Part shown: positions 47,520-59,248 of the stretch, piece by piece | Layout: each line of letters begins with the position of its first letter | Position numbering within the stretch: position 1 is the first letter of the stretch | From: Dipteronia dyeriana | Lineage: Eukaryota > Streptophyta > Magnoliopsida > Sapindales > Sapindaceae | Direction: 5' to 3' | Assembly: GCA_032871835.1 (NCBI GenBank) | Contig: CM065301.1 | Coordinates: 76,106,069 to 76,170,068, forward strand | DNA length: 64,000 bases | Notes under the pieces: model-generated | What the model was told of the DNA's origin: nothing | What the model saw: the letters and a program-made list of their open reading frames with translations, nothing else | The model's database searches: none | Translations under genes and position numbers: made by a program

Positions 47520-49555
47520 ATTTTCCAGTAACTCATTCTGTGCCAATTACAATTGAAACCATATCTCATACAATTGAAAGTAGATGCATAAAATTTTAGT
47601 TGGGATTGAACTAAATACAACGTAATTATTTAATTTAAATCTAAACTCTAGCTCAGTGTTTCAATCATAATTATTCAAATACAATCACAATATAACAATA
47701 TGAACTATAAAACTAATATGATTTCTGTCATAATTTTATAATTAAATGATAAGTTTTTAGAAATCAAAATAAAGAGAAATATATTTCAAGTCTCAACAAC
47801 ATTCCGAGACAACAAACATAATAGCTATAATGCATCTAACTATATTAAGAATTAAAAATGCAATAAATATAATAGATATAAGAAGATTAACACATACTAC
47901 ATACATAAAACAACAATCAACAACCAACAAATAACAAATACACACAAACAGAGGAAAAAAAACCTACCAAAAAATTCAAAAATCTCAATCAACTCCTAAA
48001 TTCATGAACACTCAAGTTAAACATCAAATAAAATATGTAGATTAACAAGATTACTGCAGATTTGTGTTGTTTGGGTTAATTTTACTCAAGTCAACACGTC
48101 AACATAAAACCCTGAATTCATGGAGCTAAATATCCACATCAACTCAATGGACCATATTCAACAATAACAAGGTGGGGACAACTCACCTACTGAGAGTAGT
48201 TGTTCGTCGGATGATAACCAAATAGGTGAATTGGCTTGAACTTACCCCACAACGATCAATAAAGCATCATTAATGATGCTTGATTTGAGCATATTCTTCA
48301 TAAAGCCCGGCCTTAAACTAGGCAAGTCAATCACCTACAATCCAGCAGTTGACAAATCCAACAATAACTACGAAGATCTGAAGAACTCCCACAAGGAAGA
48401 AGATTACAACACTATAAATGTCTAAAGATTCGATTCATCGAGAATCTCACCAAGATACGATCCTCTAGGATCTCGTCCAATAATATTTGCTGCTTGCACA
48501 ACAAGGGCTAGGACAACTGACAAGGATCCTTTAGTGAGCTCTTTCCCTGCTGAACAATGCTGAGCTTTTAAGGATCCATTGCCACATGGCTTTAATAAAA
48601 ATGTATGGTCAGGATTTGTGTTTTTATTTATCACTATAAATAAAACTAAAACTCTACTAAAACTACATCGTTTTGATAGACTAAACCAAACCTAATACGT
48701 TAAAATCACAAAACTCTGCTTATCATCTTTGTCTCCTACTCTCTTTGACAAGTTCTCGTCTTCTTGCCATTCTGACAATCAACAAATTGTTGGTGATATA
48801 TTCTTCTTCTTTCTATTTCGTTGACATTTTTTATAATGGTTTCTATGAAATGAAGAAAACAACAATTTTCAGCCTTCCTCTATAAAATGATTTAGAGTGC
48901 AGATTTCCATCATTTTCTTCTTCTCTTTCTTATCACACAATCTCTTCTAAAGCTAAGAGTGAAACTCTATATGGGCGACAATGTTTATTTTTTAGGGTTT
49001 CAACAAATTAAAATTTCAAAAATTTATCAATTTGACTCGCATCTGACTTCATTTAACTATTGGGCAATTGGGCATTAGTTCAACACAGAGAAACCTGAGT
49101 TCTTAATGGGTCTGAGTTAAGGAGTCCGAGTTTAGAGAAACCCGATTTTTCAAATTGCAGGGACTGGGTCTCTCCACTTGAAAATCCTCTTTTGAGTGGA
49201 GTTCATAAGCACAAGTTAGAGTTTCTTCTACGATATAGCTAAAACCAATCCTAAAAACTATCAGAAATTTTTAAACCGACCAGAAACAAATACAAAAGAC
49301 CCAAAAAGATCGTAACCTGAATCAATATTTTCCTTGGTGTCTGCAATTTGAGGAAATTTGAGTTTGGATGGAAATGGAAACTGAAGAGGTTTTGGGTCTA
49401 GACTTGTGAAATTTTAGAAAGTGGGAACTAGGTTGGGATTGAGGGAAGTAACAAGTCGCCGTTCAAATTGATTTAAATAGAAAAAATTAAATAAATAAAT
49501 CTGAACCGCTCATTATTTTTAAAGCCAGATGTCACTAGATTATAAAGTTCAACAT
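47520..49555. other. Repeat-rich spacer with one unassigned open frame
   Basis: Mostly AT-rich. A minus-strand frame at 48634-48422 (starting MINKNTNPDHTFLLKPCGNG, ending GSYLGEILDESNL, 70 aa) has normal amino-acid composition and may derive from a captured gene or an element, but I cannot identify it. No other gene is recognised. Confidence 0.35.
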
Positions 49556-49559
49556 AGAC

Positions 49560-49825
49560 TCAGCAAGGAAATAGCTCGACAAATGATCATTGTCCTAGGG
49601 CAACACCCTAGCCTATATATAAAGACATGAATCAAACAAGAACAATCTCAAGCAACTCATCACTTGAAACCACAGTTATCTTTTATATAGTGAAAACTTT
49701 TATTGGTCATTACAGTGACCGTGGTTTTTCCTGTACAGTATTAAGTGTTTTCCACATAAAAATACTTGTGGCTTTATTATTTTTGCACTCGATTATTATC
49801 TGTTATCCATTCATTAAATCTAACA
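49560..49825 (+). mobile_element. LTR-like fragment (possibly Copia)
   Basis: CCTATATATAAAGACATG looks like an LTR TATA box. It is followed by a leader, the phrase GTGACCGTGGTTTTTCCTG, then CCACATAAAAATACTTGTGG and a T-rich end with TTATCC...TAACA. This arrangement resembles the R-U5 part of plant Copia LTRs. No internal domain, primer-binding site or second LTR was found, so it would be a solo or truncated LTR. The left boundary is not defined. Confidence 0.45.
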
Positions 49826-49829
49826 CTTG

Positions 49830-52250
49830 TCGGTGAGGCGACATGATCTCATATCCCATGCTACCTCATACGTCGATCTGTATACATGTCGTTGTTGACT
49901 AGATTTCCTAGAAATCGACGTCAACATTTGTAAATATAAAGAGAGCAAACCTGAGCTAGACAACTTTGTGACACTTTCTTTAATAAAATCTTAGCATCAC
50001 GTAAAGAACAAATTTAACAAAATCTTAACAGGAACTAAAAAAAAGAGGAAAATAATATAAAGTACATATAATACACACCTTATAAAGGATGAGAGAATGA
50101 GGAAGGTCTTCAAACAAATTTTTACTAAAAGAAAGAAGAGAGAAGAGAAATCTAATTGAGAGAGTCGGTAGAAGAAATTAAAGTAAAGAAGAAAGCAAAA
50201 GAAAGACAACCAGTGAGAAGTCAAGGCATATGTCAGATGACTCAGACAAAAAGTGAAAAAAAAAAAATTGTTCTCACTTTAATTGAAAAAACAGAAGCAA
50301 CAATTTTGTTTTTCCTCCCAATGCTTTAAAAGACAAAATCGAATTTGTTGATTTTAAAATATCTAATACAAGCACATCCAGTAAACGAGTTTCCTTTGTT
50401 TTTAACACCTTGAAAACACCAAAACGCATCTTCTAAAAGTCACCGAACTCGCCCTTAGTAGAAAGTTACACTCAACTTTTTAAGGCTTACTTTTAAGTAT
50501 TTGGAAACACTTTATCATTAACCAACAATAAATACATGTACGGTTAGTTAAAGCAGGTCATTAGTCTCCCTTCGCTGCAAACCAGAGGAGGCGAGCTTCG
50601 CAGCGAGGGATGATGAAGATCTAATCTTTAATCTCCACCTCCACCCTTTTTTTTTCCAGTTTTTTATTTTTTAAAATTTTATTCGATCCGATTCAATTTG
50701 ATCTAATTGCTAAATAACTAAATCTGATCTGTCCCAATCCAATGGATTCAATTCATATGAAGCAATTCTGAATATATAAATGTTAAAACATTCCTAAAAT
50801 TAACAAAATCAATAATGAATTAATATATTGCTTCAAATAAAATAAACAAACTAATAATTAAAAAAAATACATAATTGTACACTTTAAAGTTCAAAAACTC
50901 TAACAACTTATAAACTTTAAAACAAAATTTCTAATCACAAATATAAATAAAATCATCTAAAATTTTAAAATAAAAATATAGTCATTTATCATAACAAATT
51001 ACAATAGCAACCAAAATTTGCTCAACGTTCATTTATGTAAAACAAAATAAATTGGCCTAATATAAATTAAGTCTTATATTTTTAACGGATCTAACATATT
51101 TGACGGATTTTCATATGGAAATATGAGATCCAGTCTGATCCAATGAATCCTATTGGATTGGATTGGATCTTTCAAACCTCTAAATTAAGGGTACTAAGAG
51201 CATTTCCAACCTTAACACTAATCTCCAAAATAGAGCAAGAATCCTCTCCAACCCAACATCGATCTTCAGGCTACTTTGCTGGTTGTTTTGTAATTTTTTT
51301 AGTCCCTCAAATTTGTAGAATTCACAATTTCAGTAACTTTCCTTAATGCTATTACTATTCGATCTCTTATTTTAAAAAGTTATTTAATTACATTTTTACC
51401 CTATTAAATAATATTTATGGTTAATATATATTTGTTTTAATTGAATTATTTGTTTACAATAAACTAAAATAAAGTATACAATATAAAAATTACTAAATAT
51501 CATTAATAATAAAAAACATTAAATTTAAAACAAAACAAATCAAGCAACAAAAATATTAAGGATAAAGAAGCTCACATTGTACTGCGAAATACATTAACTG
51601 ATCATTTGTGGGATGAATATTCTAATTTGAAAAATTAAATGACGATATGTACTTTTTCATTCCATGTTTTTTTTTATGAAATGTAATGTCGAAGTTCAAT
51701 TAATAATAAATTTAATATCTTATTTAATTATATTTAATTTTTTAATTTACTAATTTATTAATCTCTGAACTTATTGTAATATTATGTTAATTAAGAGGTG
51801 GAATGCTAATCGTTGAGAAACAATAAAAAATTGAATATTTAGAGAATATTCTTTTTAGAGTAATATTTGGTACAATGAGTTGGAGATGGTGAAGTGAAAG
51901 TTACTGTATTTTACTGTAAAGTTGAGTTGCAACAAAATAGTGTAATAGATTACCTGATCTACTTTTAACTAATTATGTTAAAATCAAAATTTAACTAATT
52001 ATGTTAAAATCAAAATTATATTCAATAGTAGTATGATCGTGAGGGAGAAAGATCAGTTTCATCATTTGTTCAAAGTCAATTGTGAAAAACATGGAGACCG
52101 GTTTGGTAAAAAAAAAAACGAAATGTAGCACACTATTTGAAATTATGAAACAAACACGGGATTATTTGGTAATTGAGCAACAAAAGAACGGGTCCCATGC
52201 AAAATATTGGGTCTAATGGTGGCGTCTGTCAAACGCTGAGCGCTGTTACT
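49830..52250. other. Intergenic repeat-rich spacer upstream of PDCD5
   Basis: 50640-50770 and 51115-51180 carry phrases built from GATCC/GGATTGGATT in both orientations, suggesting a decayed hAT-type non-autonomous element. 51190-51900 begins with AGAGCATTTCCAACC and ends with GTTGGAGATGG, weak inverted ends of another element. No gene is recognised. Confidence 0.4.
51965..52016. repeat. 26-bp exact tandem duplication
   Basis: Two identical adjacent 26-bp units (51965-51990 and 51991-52016), beginning TTAACTAATTATG. It lies about 360 bp upstream of the PDCD5 start codon. Confidence 0.95.
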
Positions 52251-52377
52251 AAAAGTACAATTCAAGACTCAAGTCTCAAGAGAAGGAGAAGAAGAAGAAG
52301 ATCACATCGTTCAACAAACCAAACGCTAAAGAATCGGAAGAGACTCAGGTCCTCTTTCCTCATCAATTCCCTCAAAA

Positions 52378-55300
52378 ATGGTACGTTTGTTATTCTCTGC
52401 TTTTTGTTTCCTTTGATTTTCTCTTCATTTCAACCTTCGTTAGGGTTTAATTCAATTTTTTTTTCTCTTTATTTTGATTTCTCAAAACTTATCAATTAAT
52501 TATGAGAAATTAGGACTGAAATCGTATTAGTTTTGTAGTCCCACTGTTATATTGTGATTGTATTGGAATAATTATGATTGAAGCACTTAGCTAGGGTTTA
52601 GTTTAGATTAAACTTAATTACACTGTATTTAGTTCAATCTCAAGCTAAATTTTTGTGCATTTGATTTCAATTATATGAGTTACCGTGGGAGAGCATGAAG
52701 AGAGTATTTGCAGGGATTTATCTTAATTGTTCTCATTGTTAATGTTGTATAACTTTTTGAAGCCATTACACATGATTAAAATGATAAATTACTCTTTGGA
52801 TTTGATAACTTCCTTAGAAAGTGTACATGCTGTTTAATAGTGTGACAAAGTTCTGGTGATTTAGTATCATAAGATGCGAGTCACGTTCTCGAGTATTACC
52901 TATTAAATCTATGAACTCGATTTTTGGGGATTTTGATAGCATTGCCATAAGTGGCTAAGAGCTGCTTTCGTTGTTCTTTTTAGAGAAATCATGTAAGATT
53001 CCTAAGTTATCTTAAATTCTTCGCAAGAGACTTGAACACTAACTTTTTATTTGATAATAGTTGTTGTGCTGGTGCATCCCTGTGGTTTACATTACTTGTA
53101 TCGTCAAAGCTTTTAGTAATAAATAAGCAATTCCCTGGTTATCAACTTTTTATTACGTAACCTATTGAATTCCAAATGATCTTGTACAAGGGTTAATTAT
53201 TGAAACTCATGTTTTTAAGATCCACTATTAGAAGAGCTGCTTTAAATACTCTTTTTGAGAAAAGCAACTAGCAGGATTCTCTTGTTAATTTTTCCTGAGA
53301 GACCGCCATGGGCTATCTATATTTAGATTTATTTGTACCTTAAGTTTTATTTTGACATATAATGACCATTGATATTTTTTTTATTTTGGGAGTTTTTTCA
53401 ATTATATTTCTGGTAGTATTTCTTGATCTAGAATTGTTTCATGACAATCTAGAGTCTAGAGCAGTCCTCTTCTTTTTTTTTCCTGGTTTTTTAAAGCCCA
53501 TAATAAGGCCTCTACACTCTAGCTATGAAAGAAAGAATTTTAATATTCATTTAGTTGTTCTTCTATCCAGCTATACTTGTTTTTTTTTTTTTGGAGTTTA
53601 GTTTTCCTCTATTTGTTTCATTAGGCTGATCCTGAACTCGAAGCAATCAGACAAAGAAGAATGCAAGAACTTATGGCTCAACAGGGCATGGTAATCATTC
53701 ACCTCTATTTCTTTGACATTTCACTAAAGAATTGCTATTGTCTTGTTTTAGATTCAAGTAGATGGGACTGATCATTTCTTCTTGGTATATAGAGAGGCCA
53801 ACAAAACCCTGAACAACAGAATGCTCAGGAAGAAGCCAAGAGGTGCTTTTTTGAATTTATAGAGCACGCATATTGTAGTTATGATTTTGCCTATTAGTTT
53901 TACATTGCGAGTTTTAAATTGCTGATCCTGAGTTTTGAGAGATTAATTTAGGGAGGCAGATGAAAGAAGGCAAATGATGCTTAGTCAGATTTTGTCATCT
54001 GAGGCACGAGAAAGACGTAAGTTAATATTTGATTGAGCATTTAAAACTCTTATAATTTCTTCTTCTTTATAATGTTTATATATTTCCTTAAGCATCCACT
54101 TGCTAACTGCTTGTTACTGTAGGAACTTACAATATAATATGGAATATGTTTTATTTGAAGTAACTTACAACTGTTGGAGTGGATGCAAAATTCTGTGATG
54201 CAGAATAAGATTATAATAAATTTTAGACTTTGAATATATGTGATTAATCTAATGTTTTGGCTATTTAGTACTATTGTTTATGGTTATTTTGTATCATTAC
54301 TTTGGTCATGTAAGAAATTAGGAATTAGGTTTTGTTGCTTGGACCTGGTCATTTAGAAACATTGGTTTTTTTGATAGCTTTTGAGTTTTCCACTATATGG
54401 AGGCCCTTAAATGTACATAGAAGTCTAAGTTGAATGTAAAATGAATGAAAACACTAATTCCTTTTTTTTTTTCCTTCAAATTTCTTCCCTTTTTACTCGT
54501 TTCTCATTTAATTCTTGTTCTTTGACTCCTAACTTTGATGTCCCTCGTAATTTTGTTTTCAATTTAAAATTTATCAACCAAGTCTTCTGAACACAAGGCT
54601 TATATATGGTGAATTAGTGACCAACTAAAAAGTTACAAAGAACTCTATTCCTATAAACAAAAGTAACAATACTAAATAGGAACAGGATCAGCTGCTCTAA
54701 AATATTACACAACTATTTATGTAATTTTAATCCATGGATTAGGATGCTTTAAATGGTTGAGATGAAGTCTTACTTTTAAATACAATGTCTTTTATACACT
54801 ACTATCCTCTTTTTTTCACTAAATTCTCTCTCGTCTCTTCGCTTTAGTAAATAGTTTATTAATTCACTATACTCTCTCGTTTTTACTTTTCTCTCTCGTC
54901 TCTTCATAACTGTACATGCGTTATCTCCTACCCAACTTCACATTTACTCGGTTAATGGTTTTTTTTCTTTAGAAGAAAAAAAAGCCATTCAAGTGCTTTA
55001 TTATTGATAAACTCATCCTCTTAAAATATCATCCCTATCTTAGATATAATATTAATATACCTTTATAGCATATGCTTTTGTCTTCTCTTCAATTTTGTCT
55101 TGATTTTGACTGTAAATCGTAAATCATAAGCATGCTTGTCACTTCATTGTCGCTATTGTAGTATTGTTTAAACTCGTATTTGGTTGAAAATTGTAATCTA
55201 ATTCTTTTTGGTGAAAATTAGTTGGTCAAGCTGTCAGTTTAAGGTTAATTTTTTGAGTACCGGAAATTGTATAATCATAAGAAATTATGACATTGGCGTT

Positions 55301-57283
55301 GAACAAAAATCCCAGATTTTTTCTTTGATCAATTTCCTTGAAGGATAAAAGTTAGGGATGAGTTAGTGCATGTAAGTTGAAGAGAGAAAAATTAACTTTC
55401 AATTTTATTGAGGAGAGAGGAGTGCATGTAGAAAAGAAGAGGGGAGATAGAGCATTTATATAAGGTATTGTATTTAAAAGAAATACTTAGGGGGGTGTAT
55501 TCAACTCAGACTTTGTTGGATTTGATTGGATTCTATTGGATTCTATTGGATTTTAGAAATTCTGGTGTATTCAACTCAGATTTCATTGGATTCCAAACAA
55601 ATCCAATGAAATCTGGGTGTATTCAAAATCCAATGGATTTGGGAAGGAAAAATATAAATAGAGGTAATTCTCAAATCTTGCCATTTATGTAAAGATTTGG
55701 ATGGATTTACTCCCTGCTCAAGAACTATGAATAAACAAAAAAAATCAACTCACGCTTCACAAACAAATATCAATTCTTTTGTTGAATCTCTGCCTAAAAA
55801 TTATACAATTTTTTCTGATGCCCAGATAACCCCCCCCCTCTCTCTCCTGGTTTCCAGATTTTTTTTCGAATTTCACCTCTCGCTCGGTTTCCAAATTTAT
55901 TTTCAAGAGTTTCTCACATATCTTGTTTCCAGATTTTTGTAAATTCCATTGAAAAAAAAATCACAAAATCAGATTTCTTTTAATTTTAATTGATGATGAT
56001 TACTGATGAAGAAAAGAAGAGGAAAAAAAAATCAAAAAATCAAAAATCAAATTTCCAGATTTCTTTTGTTTGGGTTGTTGGCAGTCATGGGCGGTGTGGG
56101 AGGAGGTGTTGGGTTCCTGTTAGATGAGATCGGTGAAGGATGAGGAGGAAGAAAAAGAAGTGGGCAAGAAAGGGTGTGTTGAGAAAGTGAAGGAGATGAA
56201 GTGGCATGAAAGGTACAGAGAAAGTGAAGAAGAGAAGTGGGTTGTGAGATTTTTGAGAGAGAGAGATTGTGAAATGAAAAGATGAAGAGAAAAGAAAATG
56301 AAGAAGGAAGAGAGAAAAGCGTGGGCTTTCTAACCAAATACATCCCATTTTTTGTTTTAATCTAATAAATCCATCCATTTTTTTTTTATATTTTAATCCA
56401 AATCAATACAAAATCATCTAAATCCATCCAATTCTATATGACGAATTCCAACGAACTCCAACAAACTCTTTATACAATTCCTACCAAATCTGATAAAATC
56501 CATAGGATTTGTGAACTCCACTAAAATCTATCACTAAAAACAAATCCATCAAATTCCAACGAAATCTAGGTTGAATACACCCCCCTTAATTGTACCATTC
56601 AGAACATCCTAGATATCCAAGGATAAACAAATTGTGTTATATCTGTTGATCCTGCTCCTAAGTCCTAGGAGCCTACTAAATAAACACAAATGAAAGTATT
56701 AATAGTAAAAACAAATGAATATTCTTTATGTTATCTATATTTCAATTGTATGCATCCTTCTTTTTGTCTGGTTAATTACTGTTGTCTCATTGATGTATGC
56801 TAACTCATTATTTGAGCAGTCGCACGCATTGCTTTGGTGAAACCTGAGAAGGCTAGAGGAGTTGAAGATATATTACTGCGAGCTGCTCAATCGGGTCAGA
56901 TAGCTGAGAAGGTATGGTGGGAAGTTATTGTGTCAGATCCCTTTCGTTGAACATATACTAGGTGTTCACCACTGTTGAGCACATATCATTTACTCAAAAA
57001 CCTGCTAAACGTGAATGAGAGTAGAGTATTATTGTTCTGTGCTGTTTTATTATAGGTTTCTGAAGAGAAGCTCATATCGTTGCTGGAACAAATTAATACA
57101 CAAACTACCAAACAGACCAAAGTCACAGTAAGTCATCTGACAGTTTATTCTCGTCTTGTGTATATGCTTGGCTTGTGTATAAATTTCGGATTTTTGATTT
57201 ATCCTTGCTTTTGTTCTTGGTTTGGTCTTGCTCTGATACTTCAGATCCAGAGGCGCCGGAGTGTTTTGGAAGATGATGATTAG
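52378..57283 (+). CDS. PDCD5: Programmed cell death protein 5 homologue (double-stranded DNA-binding), 128 aa
   Basis: Small conserved protein of eukaryotes and archaea, associated in animals with apoptosis and tubulin-folding chaperones; plant copies are annotated as DNA-binding. Exons 52378-52380 (ATG only), 53625-53690, 53793-53842, 53952-54016, 56820-56911, 57056-57127 and 57245-57283 join in phase to 129 codons with the stop. The product reads M, then ADPELEAIRQRRMQELMAQQ, then the Gln-rich linker, then READERRQMMLSQILSSEAR, then RLARIALVKPEKARGVEDIL, then SGQIAEKVSEEKLISLLEQI, ending RRRSVLEDDD. The length and core match the family. The first intron immediately follows the initiator codon, and intron 4 (2.8 kb) contains a MITE. 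It resembles At1g29850. Confidence 0.96.
55490..56585. mobile_element. Tourist-like MITE in PDCD5 intron 4, 1,096 bp
   Basis: Inverted ends GGGGGGTGTATTCAAC and GTTGAATACACCCCCC, each bordered by TTA (55487-55489 and 56586-56588). The terminal phrase GGTGTATTCAACTCAGA recurs inside at 55564-55580, and GGGTGTATTCAA again at about 55615. GGATT/AATCC-rich subterminal repeats lie on both sides. No transposase was recognised inside. It is a PIF/Harbinger-type non-autonomous element by its TTA duplication. Confidence 0.92.
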
Positions 57284-58950
57284 GTTTGATGTTATTTGGA
57301 TTTATATTTTGGCTTATAGAATGCCTCTGGTTTGAGCTCGCATCTTCTATATCTGTATATTCTGTCATGATTTATATTTTGTCATGATTGTTTGCGACAT
57401 TCTGTATTTCTGTACTAGATTTCCCGAGCCAGCTTTGCATCATAGATTTATAATTAACGACTTTTATTATTATTATTTTTTAAACAGTTGTGCTGGGTTG
57501 ATTGTCAAACACTTAATTATCAGAATTGCAAGCCAAACAAAAAGAAAATAAATAAATAAATTGTAATGTCGGGAACTAAGATAGTTTGGGTGAGGTGTTG
57601 TTAAAATAAAGAGCATATTCAATTATGGGGTCATTAGACGTTAGGTCTCCAATTATATTATATAAGTTGAATCGATTGCGGCCTCTAACTACAGAATACA
57701 CCAAAATTAAGAAGTGGCGTTGTCAATGGTGAGATTTGTAGGGACAGACCGGCAGCCCATCAACATCATTTGTTTTAATGTTTTGATATATGTTCTTTTT
57801 TTTTTTTTTAGAATTTATATTTAATAATAAGTGCAGTTAAATGTATTCCACATAAATATGATTTACCCAATTGGCTATATATATATATATATGTATATAA
57901 TTCTTAAATACACACCACATTTCCAAACTTTGCATGTACTGTTTTCTCCCTGATAATGTGTCCAATTTCTATGTCATTTAAGAACATTAGAGATGATTTC
58001 GACCGTTGGATGACAATTTAAAAAGACCATATTGGTCTAAAGATATGTCTTTCACGTTTATTACACCATTGCGGATACTATATCCCTTCCAATTTTCAAA
58101 TCAACAAATTAACTATACCTTGTGTTACACGTTAAAAAGGGAACGTGACCCGTGAGGTATCTTTTTTTCTTTTTTAAACTACTCGCGAAGTACTCATGAA
58201 TTTGACTTTTAGTATTGCGTCATTAATAAGGAAATTTATTACGATATATTTTCCAAGTCACCAACGATAAAGTTTCTGCATTCCAATACAAATTTGAGAG
58301 TTGATGAAGATGAATATGGTTCAAACTTCAAATCCACAAATTCATGCACAGCATCAACTACAAAGTTAACAATAAAGTTAGAATGACAAATAAAAGACTC
58401 CAACCGTCGTATTTAAATACCTTCAAAGTTTCAGAAACAGAAATGAATCCATAAACAACGACACTAGTGTAGGTTTTTATTATATATTAAGAACGTCTCC
58501 ATAAAACCCAGAAATGAATTTAATTTATGATTAGTGTTTATTAAAACAAAAAATCATATATGTTAATACATATAAATCGGGAATTAAATTAAGTTTGCTT
58601 TTTTCTTAATTCTTCTTCTAACGGAAATTGATTTGCTTTGATTTTTATTTCATTAAGCAGATACACCTTAAAAAAAAAAAATCAAAACAATACCATTTAT
58701 GGTAAAGTGAATTATGAATAACAAAATAAATAGAAAAAATATCTGTCGTGCATTAATGATTAATGCGACAATTGTCCAAAAAAAATTCCATGGATAATGA
58801 CTAATGACGTCACGCGCTGTCTAGTCGCGCGTGTTGGAACTTGGAAGCACTCTCCCAAATTGTTTCAACTTCCAAAGCGCATTAACAGGATAGTGGGATA
58901 CACAAACATAGACCAAATCAAACAAACAGCTCCACTGCTCTCCTTTTCTC
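57284..58950. other. PDCD5 3' region and spacer upstream of TPK
   Basis: PDCD5 3' untranslated sequence, then AT-rich DNA with poly-T and TA runs (57798-57811, 57880-57895). No gene is recognised. An exact 29-bp segment at 57334-57362 recurs at 58953-58981. Confidence 0.5.
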
Positions 58951-58952
58951 TC

Positions 58953-59248
58953 GAGCTCGCATCTTCTATATCTGTATATTCGGCATATACAATTATTACA
59001 TCAACAACACTACTCTCTTCTTCTTCTTCTTCTTCTTCTACTTATATATATTCACACAGTCTCTCACTCACTCATTCACGCTCTCTAGTTAATCATTGTA
59101 ATGTCGCCAAACGACGACAAGATTTTCTTTTGATCCTTGAAACTGGAAAAAAAAGGTGTCTTTTGTTGTTTTCCGAACACCCTTTTTGTCTGTATTTACA
59201 CGGGGATTCGTTATCGACGACGGAGAGCGGTTTCCACGGCGGACCCAG
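58953..59248 (+). promoter_or_regulatory. TPK leader with TCT repeats and a short upstream frame
   Basis: The presumed leader contains a (TCT/TTC)n run (about 59017-59040). A 10-codon upstream frame starts at 59101 (MSPNDDKIFF, stop ends 59133), ahead of the TPK ATG at 59249. If transcription starts upstream of 59101, this short frame could dampen translation of the channel. The transcription start is not known. Confidence 0.4.

Noticed and set aside
59156..59248. N-terminal extension of TPK to a GTG at 59156
   Set aside because: No ATG in that segment; the conserved N-terminus MESDPLL starts at 59249.
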